Of a stretch of 32,689 bases of DNA, positions 16,674-25,852 are shown in pieces (position 1 is the first letter of the stretch; each line of letters begins with the position of its first letter). Source of the DNA: Cyanobacteria bacterium RI_101. GTDB lineage: Bacteria > Cyanobacteriota > Cyanobacteriia > Cyanobacteriales > Microcystaceae. The stretch lies in NCBI GenBank assembly GCA_016471375.1, contig WGLZ01000101.1, forward strand, positions 1 to 32,689, written 5' to 3'. Position numbers and translations under genes: made by a program. The notes under the pieces are model-generated. The model ran no database searches, was not told the DNA's origin, and saw only the letters and a program-made list of their open reading frames with translations.

Positions 16674-18362
16674 ATGGCGCTCCCTGGCTTTCAATTTTTA
16701 CGCTTTCCGCCAGTCTTAGCCTGCTCTCCGGTTTTAGTTTTATCGCTTTCAGCGCCGATGGAGGAGAGTCAACCGGCCTTAGGCGCCGCGGGAATTAACG
16801 CCTATGCCCTTCAGTCCGCGCCCCATCATCTAACGGGGAAAAAAATCGCCTTGGGTCAGGTGGAAATGGGGCGGCCCCCTCAGTTTGGTCGGGATAAATT
16901 GGCGCTTTGGCCCCCCTTGGTCGTCCTGGCCGGGGTCTTTTTGGGGGAAAAATCGGCGCTGGAGAATCGCAATATTGAACCCCACGCGCTTCAGGTGGCT
17001 TCGGTGTTGGCGGGTTCCAGTAAAACCTTTCGAGGAACGGCGCCGCAGGCCAGACTTTACAGCGCCGCCTTTGGCCGTCTCAAGGAACGCTTTCAAGAAA
17101 ACCAATGTTTAGCCCTCCAGCAGATCGCTGGGCAAAACGGCGGCGACGTCCGGGCGATTAACCTCAGTTTTGGGGAACCCCTCGGGCGGGACCGGCGCCG
17201 CGTTCCCCGTTTAGACGGAGAAGGCTTGTTAAGCCAATGCCTCGATTGGCTCAGCGGGACGGGGCAAACTTTAATGGTGGTGGCGGGAAACCAAGGCAAA
17301 GGCGGCATTCCTCTCCCCGGCGACCATTACAACGGCCTCGCCGTCGCCTTTACCCGTCCTTATCAAGGCGAATACAGCCGCTTGGATTTCGCCAATTTAG
17401 CCCGTTTACCCCAAGGGCCCGGGCGCCGTTTAGTCCGACGGGAAATTAACAGCGGCGGACGACAGTCGGTTTCCCTCGTCGCGCCGGGGTTCCAAATCCG
17501 AGTTCCCGATCTTAAGGGCCAGAGCAAGCGAGTCACTGGCTCCAGTTTCGCGGCGCCGCAAGTAACCGGGGTTGTGGGCCTGTTGCAGGAATGGGGCGAC
17601 CGTCAGGATTGGGGACGAGATTACCGGCGCCCGGAAGTGATGAAAGCGATTTTGCTCAACAGCGCCGATAAACTGAGAGATCCGGGGGACGGGCGTTTTT
17701 TGGGCATGACCCGGACGATTTATACCCCGCCCTTGAGGACCTGGCTTCAATCTCCCGCTTATCTCAATCCCTATTTACCCCTCGATCCCGAAATCGGCGC
17801 CGGGCAACTGAACGCGCCAAGGGCCTTACAACAACTCCAAGCCGGACAACAGCCGCCGGGCGCCGGGGTCAAAGCTCTCGGGTGGGACTACGGAGAAATC
17901 GCCCCTCAATCAGAACGAATTTACGTTTTGGATCACCCCTTACCGGCTCGGCGCTGGGCGGTGGCGACGTTAACGTTTCCCCGCCGCGTCGACCTCAAAG
18001 ACCTCAATCGAAACCGGCGCTACGACCTAGGGGAATCCTTCCGTTCCCGGCCCTTGCCGGCTTTGCAATTGATTCTAGAGTCTCAAACGTCCCCCCCTGC
18101 CGTCGTCTGTCATTCCCGCAGTTCCGTAGATTCCGTCCAACATGTGTTTTGTCCCCTTCCCCAAACCGGGCGCTATCAAATCCGGGTTCAGTCTCCCCCC
18201 GGAGACTTTCCGAACCAAGCCTACGGTTTAGCTTGGTGGACGGCGCCGCTAGGAAGAAGGGGAAGCCAAGCGCCGCTCCCCGGAGCGGTTGCGCCACCAG
18301 GCCCAGAGGGTGCTGGCGATGAAAATGCTGGAATAGGCGCCGGCGACGAAGCCGATGATTAA
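16674..18362 (+). CDS. Secreted subtilase-like (S8) protein with divergent active site
   Basis: The frame is open from a GTG at 16614 inside a repeat, but ATG 16674 is the likely start because it opens a signal-peptide-like stretch (residues 1-28). The S8 landmarks are recognisable: His104 ([11 protein letters not shown], like HGTHVAG), Asn206 (VVAGNQG, oxyanion hole) and Ser291 ([12 protein letters not shown]). At the usual Asp position the sequence reads GQVEMGRP, so Glu64 replaces Asp. A beta-rich C-terminal domain (about 390-520) ends near LAWW. The last 38 codons are low-complexity Gly/Ala/Pro and lie antisense to the end of secF, so they may be a read-through extension after loss of an earlier stop. 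Protease activity is likely but unproven. Confidence 0.8.
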   Translation: MALPGFQFLRFPPVLACSPVLVLSLSAPMEESQPALGAAGINAYALQSAPHHLTGKKIALGQVEMGRPPQFGRDKLALWPPLVVLAGVFLGEKSALENRNIEPHALQVASVLAGSSKTFRGTAPQARLYSAAFGRLKERFQENQCLALQQIAGQNGGDVRAINLSFGEPLGRDRRRVPRLDGEGLLSQCLDWLSGTGQTLMVVAGNQGKGGIPLPGDHYNGLAVAFTRPYQGEYSRLDFANLARLPQGPGRRLVRREINSGGRQSVSLVAPGFQIRVPDLKGQSKRVTGSSFAAPQVTGVVGLLQEWGDRQDWGRDYRRPEVMKAILLNSADKLRDPGDGRFLGMTRTIYTPPLRTWLQSPAYLNPYLPLDPEIGAGQLNAPRALQQLQAGQQPPGAGVKALGWDYGEIAPQSERIYVLDHPLPARRWAVATLTFPRRVDLKDLNRNRRYDLGESFRSRPLPALQLILESQTSPPAVVCHSRSSVDSVQHVFCPLPQTGRYQIRVQSPPGDFPNQAYGLAWWTAPLGRRGSQAPLPGAVAPPGPEGAGDENAGIGAGDEADD

Positions 18363-19196
18363 GGCCAGGGCGAAGTATTTCAAGGTTTCGCCGCCAAAGA
18401 AAAAGATCGCCACTAGGGGCAGAAGGGTGGTTAAGGTGGTGTTAATAGAGCGTCCTAGGGTTTGATTAACGGCGTCCTCCACCACTTGATTAATGCTGAG
18501 ATCGGGAAATTGCGCCAATGTTTCCCGGATGCGGTCGTAGATCACCACCGTGTCGTTGACGGAAAAGCCGATGATAGTGAGTAAGGAAACCAAAAATAAA
18601 CTATCCACCTCCGTGCCCGCGACCAGTCCCAAAATAGCGAAAACCCCCGCCGTAATGAGCGTGTCGTGAACTAGCGCCAAAATGGCGAAAAAGGCGTAGT
18701 CCAGTTGAAAGCGAACGGTGAGATAGACGATAATCCCCGCCAGAGAGATTAAAAAGGCCAAAATCCCCGATTGAAATAACTCTTTGCCGATAGTGGGGCC
18801 CACCGTGTCGATCTGGATGGTTTCCGCGTCAAATTTCCCCACCTTCTCGTTCAGCGCCGTTAAAATCGCCTCCCGTTGATCCACTTCTAAAGTGGGCGTC
18901 CGAATCGCCAAGGTGTATTGATCGATTACCTGCACGGCGCTGTTTCCTAAACCTTGACTGGTTAAAATTTCCCGGACGGGGGCAATATCAATCGCTTCCC
19001 CGCAGGTTTTCGGCGCCGCGCAACTGAGCTGTAATTGCAGACGGGTGCCGCCGACAAAATCCAAACCCGGCCGGAGCGGCGCTCCCAGTTGAGTCCAAGA
19101 TATGACCATGGCCACTAAACCCGCCAGAATCACCAGCGCCGAAATCGACCACCAGAGCTTTTCCCACTTAAATAAATTGAGTGTCATTGTTTTCAA
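18249..19196 (-). CDS. secF: Protein translocase subunit SecF
   Basis: A 315-residue inner-membrane protein that, with SecD, uses the proton gradient to help pull exported proteins through SecYEG. It has an N-terminal transmembrane helix (about 18-36), the [11 protein letters not shown] motif, a periplasmic P4 domain, and five more helices with the family segment [16 protein letters not shown]. Length is normal. It lies 61 bp downstream of secD, in the standard order. Its last 114 bases overlap the end of the convergent subtilase-like frame. Confidence 0.97.
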   Translation of the reverse strand: MKTMTLNLFKWEKLWWSISALVILAGLVAMVISWTQLGAPLRPGLDFVGGTRLQLQLSCAAPKTCGEAIDIAPVREILTSQGLGNSAVQVIDQYTLAIRTPTLEVDQREAILTALNEKVGKFDAETIQIDTVGPTIGKELFQSGILAFLISLAGIIVYLTVRFQLDYAFFAILALVHDTLITAGVFAILGLVAGTEVDSLFLVSLLTIIGFSVNDTVVIYDRIRETLAQFPDLSINQVVEDAVNQTLGRSINTTLTTLLPLVAIFFFGGETLKYFALALIIGFVAGAYSSIFIASTLWAWWRNRSGERRLASPSS

Positions 19197-19257
19197 AAAC
19201 CAAAAACTAATACTTGAAACCTGATGCTGAAATCTGTCATCTGAAATCTGATATCTG

Positions 19258-20667
19258 TCAAGATTTCGCCCCCAGGGGAAGCTTTGGGCAAAAGAGTTGA
19301 GGCTTTTGGCGAATAGCGGGGACGTTCAAGACCACCAACAGGAGCAAAGTGCGAGTGCAAGTTAGGGCGGTAAACATACTGATCAAGACCCCAATGGCGA
19401 GAGTTAACGCAAAACCCTTCACCAACCCGGAACCGAGCCAAAACAGCGCCGCGCAGGCGATTAAAGTGGTGACGTTGCTATCCAAAATACTGGAAAAAGC
19501 GCGATAAAAGCCCGACTCCACCGAGCGGTAGAGGGTGTTGCCCGCCCGTAGTTCCTCGCGAGTGCGCTCAAAGATTAAGACGTTGGCGTCCACCGCCATG
19601 CCGATGCTGAGGATAAAACCGGCGATGCCCGGCAGAGTTAAGGTCACCCCCAATAAAGCAAAGGCCGCTAGGTTAAGAATCGCATAGATCATCAGAGAGG
19701 TATCGGCGATTAACCCCGGCAGACGGTAATAGACTCCCATAAAAATCAATACCAGAACTAACCCCGCCAAACCGGCGATAATACTCCGGCGAATACTGTC
19801 CTGCCCTAGGGTGGCGCCGACGGTGCGATTTTCCACCACCTTCACCGGGAAGGGTAGGGAGCCGCCCCGCAGTTGCACGGCTAACCCGTTGGCGGATTCG
19901 AGGCTAAAGTTCCCCGTAATCACCGCCGAGCCGCCGGTAATGCCCGTGTTGGCGAACTCTACCCCCACGACCGGGGAGCTGATCAGATCCTCGTCTAGGA
20001 AAATCCCTAAACTACGGCCGGTGCCGGCCACGGCTCGGGTTAATTCCGCGAATTTTTTGCCCCCCTCCTCGTCAAAGCGTAGGGCCACTTCCCAGGCGTT
20101 CCCCGCCTGGGTGGGCGTCGGCCGGGCGTCGTCTAAGTTCTGCCCCGTCAGGCCAATCGGCTCGAAAAATTCCCGCAGAGCGGCGTTGGCTTTTTGGCGT
20201 TGGTCGAGCAGTTCCTGAATCTTGGCCTCGTTGCCGGCGCCGGAGCGCCGCAGGAGTTCTAGTTGCTGATCCAAACTCTGCTTAACGCTATACTCCGCCC
20301 GAAATTCCCCCTCCGTGCCGGGCTTCTGGCGGCGAAATTCCAATTGGGCCGTGCCGCCCAAAATCCGCTCCGCCTGGCTGGGATCGGTGACGCCGGGGAG
20401 TTGCACCACCACCTTATCGGCGCCGACGGTCTGGACAAAGGGTTCCGAGACCCCCAGGGCGTTGACCCGATTTTCCACCACGGTTTTAACGGCGCCGAGG
20501 GCTTCGGCGTTAATTTGGCGCCCGTCCGTGGCGGGTTGCACCTCTAGGGTCAGTTGGGCGCCGCCCCGCAAATCCAGACCCAGTTGGAGGGGAACGAGGG
20601 CTAAAGCCACGCTGGCGGCGATGGCGAGAAGAATAATCAGCACAAATAACCAACGCTGTTTCTGCAT
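19258..20667 (-). CDS. secD: Protein translocase subunit SecD
   Basis: A 469-residue partner of SecF with six membrane helices and large periplasmic P1/P4 domains. Key segments are [15 protein letters not shown] after the first helix and [20 protein letters not shown] in the C-terminal RND-like membrane domain. The frame extends to a TTG at 20694, but ATG 20665-20667 places a short basic sequence (MQKQRW) before the first helix as in other SecD proteins, so I chose it. The gene is first in a secD-secF operon. Confidence 0.96.
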   Translation of the reverse strand: MQKQRWLFVLIILLAIAASVALALVPLQLGLDLRGGAQLTLEVQPATDGRQINAEALGAVKTVVENRVNALGVSEPFVQTVGADKVVVQLPGVTDPSQAERILGGTAQLEFRRQKPGTEGEFRAEYSVKQSLDQQLELLRRSGAGNEAKIQELLDQRQKANAALREFFEPIGLTGQNLDDARPTPTQAGNAWEVALRFDEEGGKKFAELTRAVAGTGRSLGIFLDEDLISSPVVGVEFANTGITGGSAVITGNFSLESANGLAVQLRGGSLPFPVKVVENRTVGATLGQDSIRRSIIAGLAGLVLVLIFMGVYYRLPGLIADTSLMIYAILNLAAFALLGVTLTLPGIAGFILSIGMAVDANVLIFERTREELRAGNTLYRSVESGFYRAFSSILDSNVTTLIACAALFWLGSGLVKGFALTLAIGVLISMFTALTCTRTLLLLVVLNVPAIRQKPQLFCPKLPLGAKS

Positions 20668-21028
20668 AGCAAGGAGGCGGCGCGTAGAGAGCAAACTAAT
20701 CCTTTAGTTTACCCCCAAGGTCGCCCCCCAAGGAAACCGGCGCTGGGGTTGACCACCCCGCTCCTACGGAGCACCCCTCCTTTGGAGGGGAATTTCTCTT
20801 CATCGTTAATGGTGGATTTAAAGTTCCCCTCCCGTGGAGGGGTGGCAGGCGTAGCCTGACGGGGTGGTCATAGAAACCGCCGGCGCCGAGGATTGATTGT
20901 GGACAATCCTGACCCCTTTTCTGAGAAAACGCTGGCTTAAATATTAATTTTTGTTAAAATTTAGGGCGTAATCAGGAAAGATTCTTCACAATCTAAAATC
21001 ATCCTCTCCGTCATGGGAAGTCTGGCTT
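20668..21028. other. Intergenic region between secD and the DUF2997 gene
   Basis: These 361 bp contain no gene. The left part has the 119 bp repeat described at 20751-20869. The right part, about 20930-20970, is strongly AT-rich (TTAAATATTAATTTTTGTTA) and is the likely promoter region of the DUF2997 operon. The promoter of secD should lie at the left end on the minus strand. Confidence 0.5.
20751..20869. repeat. 119 bp element with terminal inverted repeats (MITE-like)
   Basis: GACCACCCCG at 20751-20760 and CGGGGTGGTC at 20860-20869 are perfect 10 bp terminal inverted repeats. Inside are two similar hairpins (CCCCTCCTTTGGAGGGG and CCCCTCCCGTGGAGGGG) and no ORF. The structure resembles a miniature inverted-repeat element. 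I could not see a target-site duplication with certainty. Confidence 0.75.
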
Positions 21029-21244
21029 ATGAACTTAGAAACCCTTGAATTTATTATTTACCCCGACGGTCGGGTTCTCGAAACCGTCACGGGTATTCAG
21101 GGGCGCTCTTGTCAGGAAGTCACGGCGGCCATCGAGGCCCGACTGGGCCGGGTGGTTTCCCAGGAGACCACGGCGGAGTTTTACCAGCAACCCTTGACAG
21201 ACTGGGCCCAGACGACTCAAACCCGTTCGGTTTCTCCAGACTAA
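21029..21244 (+). CDS. DUF2997 domain-containing small protein
   Basis: A 71-residue protein with the DUF2997 pattern: an N-terminal strand ending IIYPDGRVLETV, followed by GIQGRSCQEVTAAIEARLG. The function is unknown. It is the first gene of a cluster with a Ycf35 protein 40 bp downstream and a ferredoxin overlapping that gene, an association I recall as common in cyanobacteria. It may act with the ferredoxin in the same process. Confidence 0.85.
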   Translation: MNLETLEFIIYPDGRVLETVTGIQGRSCQEVTAAIEARLGRVVSQETTAEFYQQPLTDWAQTTQTRSVSPD

Positions 21245-21284
21245 GGGCGCGACAACTTTTAATTTAGTAAATCGGGATCAAACC

Positions 21285-21671
21285 ATGTCTCACTTTAGCA
21301 ACATCAAAACCCAACTCCGGGACCTCGACACCCTCAAGACCGCCCTTTCCAACTTGGGCATGGAATGGCAAGAGGGCCCCAGCGCCGTTCGGGGTTACCG
21401 GGGGCAAACCGTCAGCGCCGCTCTGGTGATCTCCCAGGAAAATGATTACGACCTCGGTTTTTGCTGGAACGGTCGGGAGTACGAATTGGTGACCGACTTA
21501 CAATACTGGCAACAACCACTCTCCGTGGAAGGCTTTTTACAAAAAATCACCCAGGGTTACGCCCTGGAAACCGTCCTGCGGGAATCCGCCCAGCAGGGAT
21601 TTCAGGTGGCGGAGCAGGAAACCCAAGCCGACGGCGCCGTGCGGTTGGTGGTGCAACGGTGGAGCGCCTAA
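21285..21671 (+). CDS. ycf35: Ycf35 / DUF1257 family protein
   Basis: A 128-residue protein that opens with the family hallmark MSHFSNIKTQL and contains the DYDLGFCWNG and YELVTDLQYW segments typical of Ycf35. The family occurs in cyanobacteria and some algal plastids; its biochemical role is not known to me. The stop codon shares one base with the start of the ferredoxin gene (TAATG), which points to translational coupling and a common function. Confidence 0.92.
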   Translation: MSHFSNIKTQLRDLDTLKTALSNLGMEWQEGPSAVRGYRGQTVSAALVISQENDYDLGFCWNGREYELVTDLQYWQQPLSVEGFLQKITQGYALETVLRESAQQGFQVAEQETQADGAVRLVVQRWSA

Positions 21672-22057
21672 TGGCGGAGCGTTCAGGGCTAGAGCCGGAG
21701 TTGGGCGGTTTTTTGGCGGAGGCTGAAGACCGCTCCGGTTTCGAGCCGGAACTGGGGGGCGCTCTGCGACAACGGGGCGTCTATGTGGACGAGCCGACCT
21801 GTATCGGTTGCAAGCACTGCGCCCACGTGGCTCCCAACACCTTCCACATCGAAGCGGACTATGGGCGCTCTCGGGTGTTTAATCAAAACGGCGATCCCGA
21901 GTCCATTCTCCAGGAAGCCATCGACACCTGTCCGGTGGACTGTATCCATTGGCTCGACTACACAGAGTTGAAGCGCCTGGAGTCCCTACGCCAGACCCAG
22001 GAACTCAAACCCCTCGGTTTTCCCCAACCCCACCGCCTCCCTAAAACCCAGCCTTAG
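21671..22057 (+). CDS. [4Fe-4S] ferredoxin linked to Ycf35
   Basis: A 128-residue electron carrier. The cluster ligands are in CIGCKHC (residues 44-50) with the fourth Cys in the later CPVDC segment. The frame is open from 21461, but the ATG at 21671 overlaps the Ycf35 stop as TAATG and gives the normal N-terminus. Residues 4-34 hold a tandem duplication, RSGLEPELGG then RSGFEPELGG. Synechocystis has a comparable Ycf35-ferredoxin gene pair (sll0661/sll0662, from memory). Its partner could be the ene-reductase encoded 12 bp downstream, but that is inference. Confidence 0.9.
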   Translation: MAERSGLEPELGGFLAEAEDRSGFEPELGGALRQRGVYVDEPTCIGCKHCAHVAPNTFHIEADYGRSRVFNQNGDPESILQEAIDTCPVDCIHWLDYTELKRLESLRQTQELKPLGFPQPHRLPKTQP

Positions 22058-22069
22058 AATTTAGCCCCT

Positions 22070-23167
22070 ATGACCGTTTCTCCCCTCCTAACCCCCTACC
22101 AACTGGGCGACCTCAACCTCCGCAACCGGGTGGTTTTAGCGCCGATGACCCGAGCCAGAACCGCACCCGACCGGGTGCCCACGGCGCTGATGGGGGAGTA
22201 TTACGCCCAACGGGCCGGCGCAGGGTTACTGATTACGGAGGCCACGGTGGTTTGTCCCGAAGGAATCGGCTGGTCAAATACGCCTGGGATCTATACCGCC
22301 GAGCAGATTGAGGGCTGGAAAACCGTCGTCGGCGCCGTTCATGACTTGGGAACCCCTATTTTTCTGCAATTTTGGCACTGCGGCCGGGCCTCCCACAGTT
22401 CCTTTCAACCGGACGGTCGGGTTCCGGGAGCGCCGTCTCCCCTTGCCATTCAAGGAGACGCTATCCACACCCCCCAGGGCAAGCAACCCTACGAAACGCC
22501 TCGGGAATTAACGGTTGAGGAGATTAAAGCCACGGTGGACGCCTACCATCGGGCCGCCCAGGGGGCCCTAGCCGCGGGTTTTGACGGGGTGGAGATCCAC
22601 GGCGCTAACGGTTATCTCATCGACGAATTTTTACAATCCAAAACCAACCAGCGCCGGGACGAGTACGGCGGCAGTTTAGACAATCGTTTTCGCTTTTTAC
22701 GGGAAATTCTGGAAGCGACTTTGACTGTCTTTCCCCCCCAGCGGGTGGGCGTCCGCTTTTCCCCCAACGGCGTTTTTAACGATATGGGGTCTCCCGACTA
22801 CCGGGAGAGTTTCAGCGACTACGCCCGCCGCTTAGACGCTTATGGTCTCGCTTACCTCCACGTCATGGACGGTCTGGCCTTTGGTTTCCACAATTTAGGG
22901 GAACCCATGACCCTAGGAGAATTTCGGAACCTTTATTCCGGCGCTTTAATGGGGAACTGCGGCTACGACCAAACCGGCGCTGAAAAAGCGATTGCGGACG
23001 GTCAAGCGGATCTGATCGCCTTTGGGCGCCCCTACATCGCCAACCCCGATCTAGTGGAGCGTTTTGCCCAGGGCTGGCCCCTGGCGCCGGAGGCCGACGT
23101 TAAATTTTGGTACACCCCTAGCGGTGACCCGGCGCTGGGTTACACCGATTTTCCGGCCTATCAATAG
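22070..23167 (+). CDS. Old yellow enzyme family ene-reductase (alkene reductase)
   Basis: A 365-residue FMN-binding TIM-barrel enzyme that reduces activated C=C bonds with NAD(P)H, like NemA and plant OPR proteins. Visible family segments are LAPMTRAR near residue 24, FLQFWHCGRASH near 98-109, the substrate-binding HGANGYLIDEFLQ near 177 (His and Asn hold the carbonyl), RRDEYGGSLDNR, and DLIAFGRPYIANPD at the FMN phosphate site. The start follows the ferredoxin stop by 12 bp, so it is probably the last gene of that operon. Confidence 0.95.
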   Translation: MTVSPLLTPYQLGDLNLRNRVVLAPMTRARTAPDRVPTALMGEYYAQRAGAGLLITEATVVCPEGIGWSNTPGIYTAEQIEGWKTVVGAVHDLGTPIFLQFWHCGRASHSSFQPDGRVPGAPSPLAIQGDAIHTPQGKQPYETPRELTVEEIKATVDAYHRAAQGALAAGFDGVEIHGANGYLIDEFLQSKTNQRRDEYGGSLDNRFRFLREILEATLTVFPPQRVGVRFSPNGVFNDMGSPDYRESFSDYARRLDAYGLAYLHVMDGLAFGFHNLGEPMTLGEFRNLYSGALMGNCGYDQTGAEKAIADGQADLIAFGRPYIANPDLVERFAQGWPLAPEADVKFWYTPSGDPALGYTDFPAYQ

Positions 23168-23172
23168 GGCTA

Positions 23173-23254
23173 GCCCCCTAAATCCCCCAATGCTGGGGGA
23201 CTTTGAACTCAGCCAAGCTCCGAACTCCCCCCAAAATTGGGGGGCTGGGGGGGC
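23173..23254 (-). repeat. 82 bp dispersed repeat, copy 2 (inverted)
   Basis: This is the reverse complement of the element at 16428-16509, with three mismatches in 82 positions. It lies 5 bp after the ene-reductase stop and before the convergent pyrE end. Its hairpins could also serve as a transcription terminator for both genes. Confidence 0.85.
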
Positions 23255-23287
23255 GAAATGAGAGTAATAGCTCGATAGGTATTATTT

Positions 23288-23899
23288 CTAAGATTTAACC
23301 GCGCCCTGGGCGACCGCTTGCACTTCGCTAATTTTAAACAGAGATTTAAAACGCAGATTCCGCTGGGCGTAAAACTCCGCTCCCCCCTGCTCCCGGTCGA
23401 TGAGGGAAATAATCTCCTCCGCTCGATAGCCCGCCCCCCGCAGGCGCTCGACGGCTAACAGCGCCGATTGCCCCGTGGTGACCACATCTTCGAGAACCAC
23501 CACTAAACTGCCCGCGGGCAACTCCGGCCCTTCAATATAGGCCTGGGTGCCGTGGCCCTTGGCTTCCTTGCGAATAATCAGGGCGTCCACCGGCTGATGC
23601 TCGTAGGCCGACACCACGCTGACGGCGCTGACCAGGGGATCGGCGCCGAGGGTCAAGCCCGCCACCGCCATGGCGCCGGGGGGCAATTCCGCCAACAGTA
23701 AACGCCCGATAGCTAAGGCTCCCGGCGCCGTTAGCGCCACTTTTTTGCCGTTGAGATAGTAGGCGCTGGGTTGGCCGGAGGAGAGGGTAAAGTCGCCTTC
23801 CTGGTAGGCGAATTGGGCGAAGAGGTGGAGCAGGTAAGTTCGCACCTGGGAGAGGGGCGCCGTGGTGAGGTCGGCTAGGGAGAGAGAGTCGGGAGTCAT
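23288..23899 (-). CDS. pyrE: Orotate phosphoribosyltransferase
   Basis: A 203-residue enzyme of pyrimidine synthesis that joins orotate to PRPP to give OMP. The PRPP-binding motif is VVVLEDVVTTGQSAL, and the catalytic-loop lysines are in IIRKEAKGHGT. FTLSSGQPSAYYLNGKK near the N-terminus is the usual orotate-binding segment. The frame starts with TTG at 23905, but the ATG two codons inside (23897-23899) is the better start. sdhA lies upstream on the same strand, 72 bp away. Confidence 0.96.
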   Translation of the reverse strand: MTPDSLSLADLTTAPLSQVRTYLLHLFAQFAYQEGDFTLSSGQPSAYYLNGKKVALTAPGALAIGRLLLAELPPGAMAVAGLTLGADPLVSAVSVVSAYEHQPVDALIIRKEAKGHGTQAYIEGPELPAGSLVVVLEDVVTTGQSALLAVERLRGAGYRAEEIISLIDREQGGAEFYAQRNLRFKSLFKISEVQAVAQGAVKS

Positions 23900-23971
23900 C
23901 GCCAAACAAAGGGGACTTTTGAGGCCCTAGTTTAGAGGATGTTGGCCCCTCTCTCCCGTAGATCCTCACCG

Positions 23972-25699
23972 TTAATATTTGCGCTCTTGGGGCGGGAAAC
24001 GATTGATCACCACCGGCATGGCCTCAATAACCACTTTGTCCCCTTCAAAGCGAGCTAGGGTATGGCGCAGAAATTCCCCGTCGTCCCGTTGGGGGAAATC
24101 CTCCCGAGCGTGGGAACCCCGGCTTTCCCGGCGCTGGAGCGCCGAGGCGAGAATCAGTTCTCCCACGGTCATGATGTTTTGGAGTTCCAGAGCTTCGATC
24201 AGTTCCGTATTCCAACAGTCTCCCTTATCGTCGAGGAAAATTTGACTGTATTGGCTCTTCAAGTCCTGAATTTGGGCTAAACCCTGAGCCATCACCGCCT
24301 CAGTGCGGAAAACGCCGCAATGCTCCGTCATACAGTCCTGGAAGGCTTGTCGCAGGTGGCTAATGCGGACAGCGCCGGGTTGGTCTAGCAAGGTCTGAAT
24401 CCGGGTTTTAGTGTCCTGTAAGTAAGGTTCTGGGTCTAGCTCCGGCAAGTTGCGGCCCTGAATATAGGCGCTGATGCTCCGCCCCGTCCGGCGCCCATAG
24501 ACCACGCATTCTAGGAGAGAATTACTACCCAAGCGGTTGCCGCCGTGGACGGAAACGCAGGCGCATTCCCCGGCGGCGAAAAAGCCCTCCGTTAAAGTTT
24601 CTCCGTCCCGCCGCACGCGGCCGTCGGTGTTGACGGGAATCCCCCCCATACAGTAGTGAACCGTGGGCCGGACGGGCATGGGTTCCACCACGGCGTCGAC
24701 GCCCACCAGTCGATGGGCTTCCTCCCAACAGAAGGGAATGCGGCTCATAATCGTCTCTTTACCCAAATGGCGCAGGTCAAGGTAAACAAAAGGCCCCCCG
24801 GCGCCGCCGTCTTTGTGAACGCCCCGGCCGGCCCGAATTTCCTGGGTAATGGCCCGGGAGGTAATGTCCCTCGGCGCCAATTCCATGCGACTGGGGGCGT
24901 AGTCTTCCATAAAGCGCCGCCCTTCGCTGTTGATTAAATAGGCGCCCTCTCCCCGCACCGCTTCGGAAATTAAGACGCCGACGGGATACAACCCCGTGGG
25001 GTGGAACTGGACAAATTCCATATCCTCTAGGGGAATGCCGGCGCCGGCGGCCATGGCCAGACCGTCTCCGGTGGAGGCGTAATCATTGGAGGTGGTGTTA
25101 TAGACCCGGCCATAGCCGCCGGTGGCGAAAAGAATCGCTTTGGCCCGCATCACTTCCAGGCGCCCGTCCTCAATCCGATACATGACCAATCCCTTGGCTT
25201 CTCCGTCTTCGTAGATCAGGCGGGTCACATACCACTCGTCGTAAATCGTCACCCCAAAGCGCCGCAGGTTGCTCACCAGTTCGTGCAAAATGGCGTGGCC
25301 CGTTTTATCCGCGGCGTAGCAGGTGCGCCGGAAGGCGTGACCCCCAAAGGCCCGCTGGGCGATTTTACCGTCCGGTAGGCGGGAGAAGAGAACTCCTAAA
25401 TGCTCCAGGTCAATAATCACTTCCGGCGCTTCTTTGGTCAGGATTTCCACCGCGTCCTGATCCGCCAGATAATCGGAGCCTTTCACCGTGTCGAAGGCGT
25501 GGGCCTCCCAACTGTCCTCCCCGTCCACATTTTTCAGCGCCGCGGCGATGCCTCCCTGGGCCGCCACGGAGTGGGAGCGGATGGGATGGGTCTTGGCCAC
25601 CAGCGCCACCTGGGTCTCCGGGTTGAGGCGCTTAATTTCCAGCGCCGCCCGACAACCGGCCAGGCCGCCGCCCACAATAACCACATCGCAATCGAGCAT
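23972..25699 (-). CDS. sdhA: Succinate dehydrogenase / fumarate reductase flavoprotein subunit
   Basis: A 575-residue FAD protein that oxidises succinate to fumarate and feeds electrons to the plastoquinone pool with SdhB. The FAD-binding GGGLAG motif is near residue 11, followed by RSHSVAAQGGIAA with the His that binds FAD covalently. HPTGLYPVG and RGEGAYLINSEGRRFM form the active site, and the C-terminal domain has HGGNRLGSNSLLE. It reads as a full-length enzyme. sdhB is not adjacent, as is common in cyanobacteria. Confidence 0.95.
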   Translation of the reverse strand: MLDCDVVIVGGGLAGCRAALEIKRLNPETQVALVAKTHPIRSHSVAAQGGIAAALKNVDGEDSWEAHAFDTVKGSDYLADQDAVEILTKEAPEVIIDLEHLGVLFSRLPDGKIAQRAFGGHAFRRTCYAADKTGHAILHELVSNLRRFGVTIYDEWYVTRLIYEDGEAKGLVMYRIEDGRLEVMRAKAILFATGGYGRVYNTTSNDYASTGDGLAMAAGAGIPLEDMEFVQFHPTGLYPVGVLISEAVRGEGAYLINSEGRRFMEDYAPSRMELAPRDITSRAITQEIRAGRGVHKDGGAGGPFVYLDLRHLGKETIMSRIPFCWEEAHRLVGVDAVVEPMPVRPTVHYCMGGIPVNTDGRVRRDGETLTEGFFAAGECACVSVHGGNRLGSNSLLECVVYGRRTGRSISAYIQGRNLPELDPEPYLQDTKTRIQTLLDQPGAVRISHLRQAFQDCMTEHCGVFRTEAVMAQGLAQIQDLKSQYSQIFLDDKGDCWNTELIEALELQNIMTVGELILASALQRRESRGSHAREDFPQRDDGEFLRHTLARFEGDKVVIEAMPVVINRFPPQERKY

Positions 25700-25852
25700 G
25701 GCGTTCTTCTTCCTTTAGAGTTCTGCTCTTCTATCCTGACGGATCTTCCGGCGCTGGAAACGAGATTTTTGCCCCGGTTGGCGGCCCGGGGCGGTCAAGA
25801 ACCTGACATCCCGATTTCGCCTAAACTGGGAAAAACTTTTTTTCTGGAGACA

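Noticed and set aside
21461-21670. N-terminal extension of the ferredoxin frame back to 21461
   Set aside because: It lies inside ycf35 in another frame, and the ATG at 21671 overlaps the ycf35 stop in a typical coupled arrangement.
25400-25852. N-terminal extension of the amidase frame back to 25400
   Set aside because: It is antisense to sdhA. The ATG at 25853 has a ribosome binding site and opens a signal peptide.
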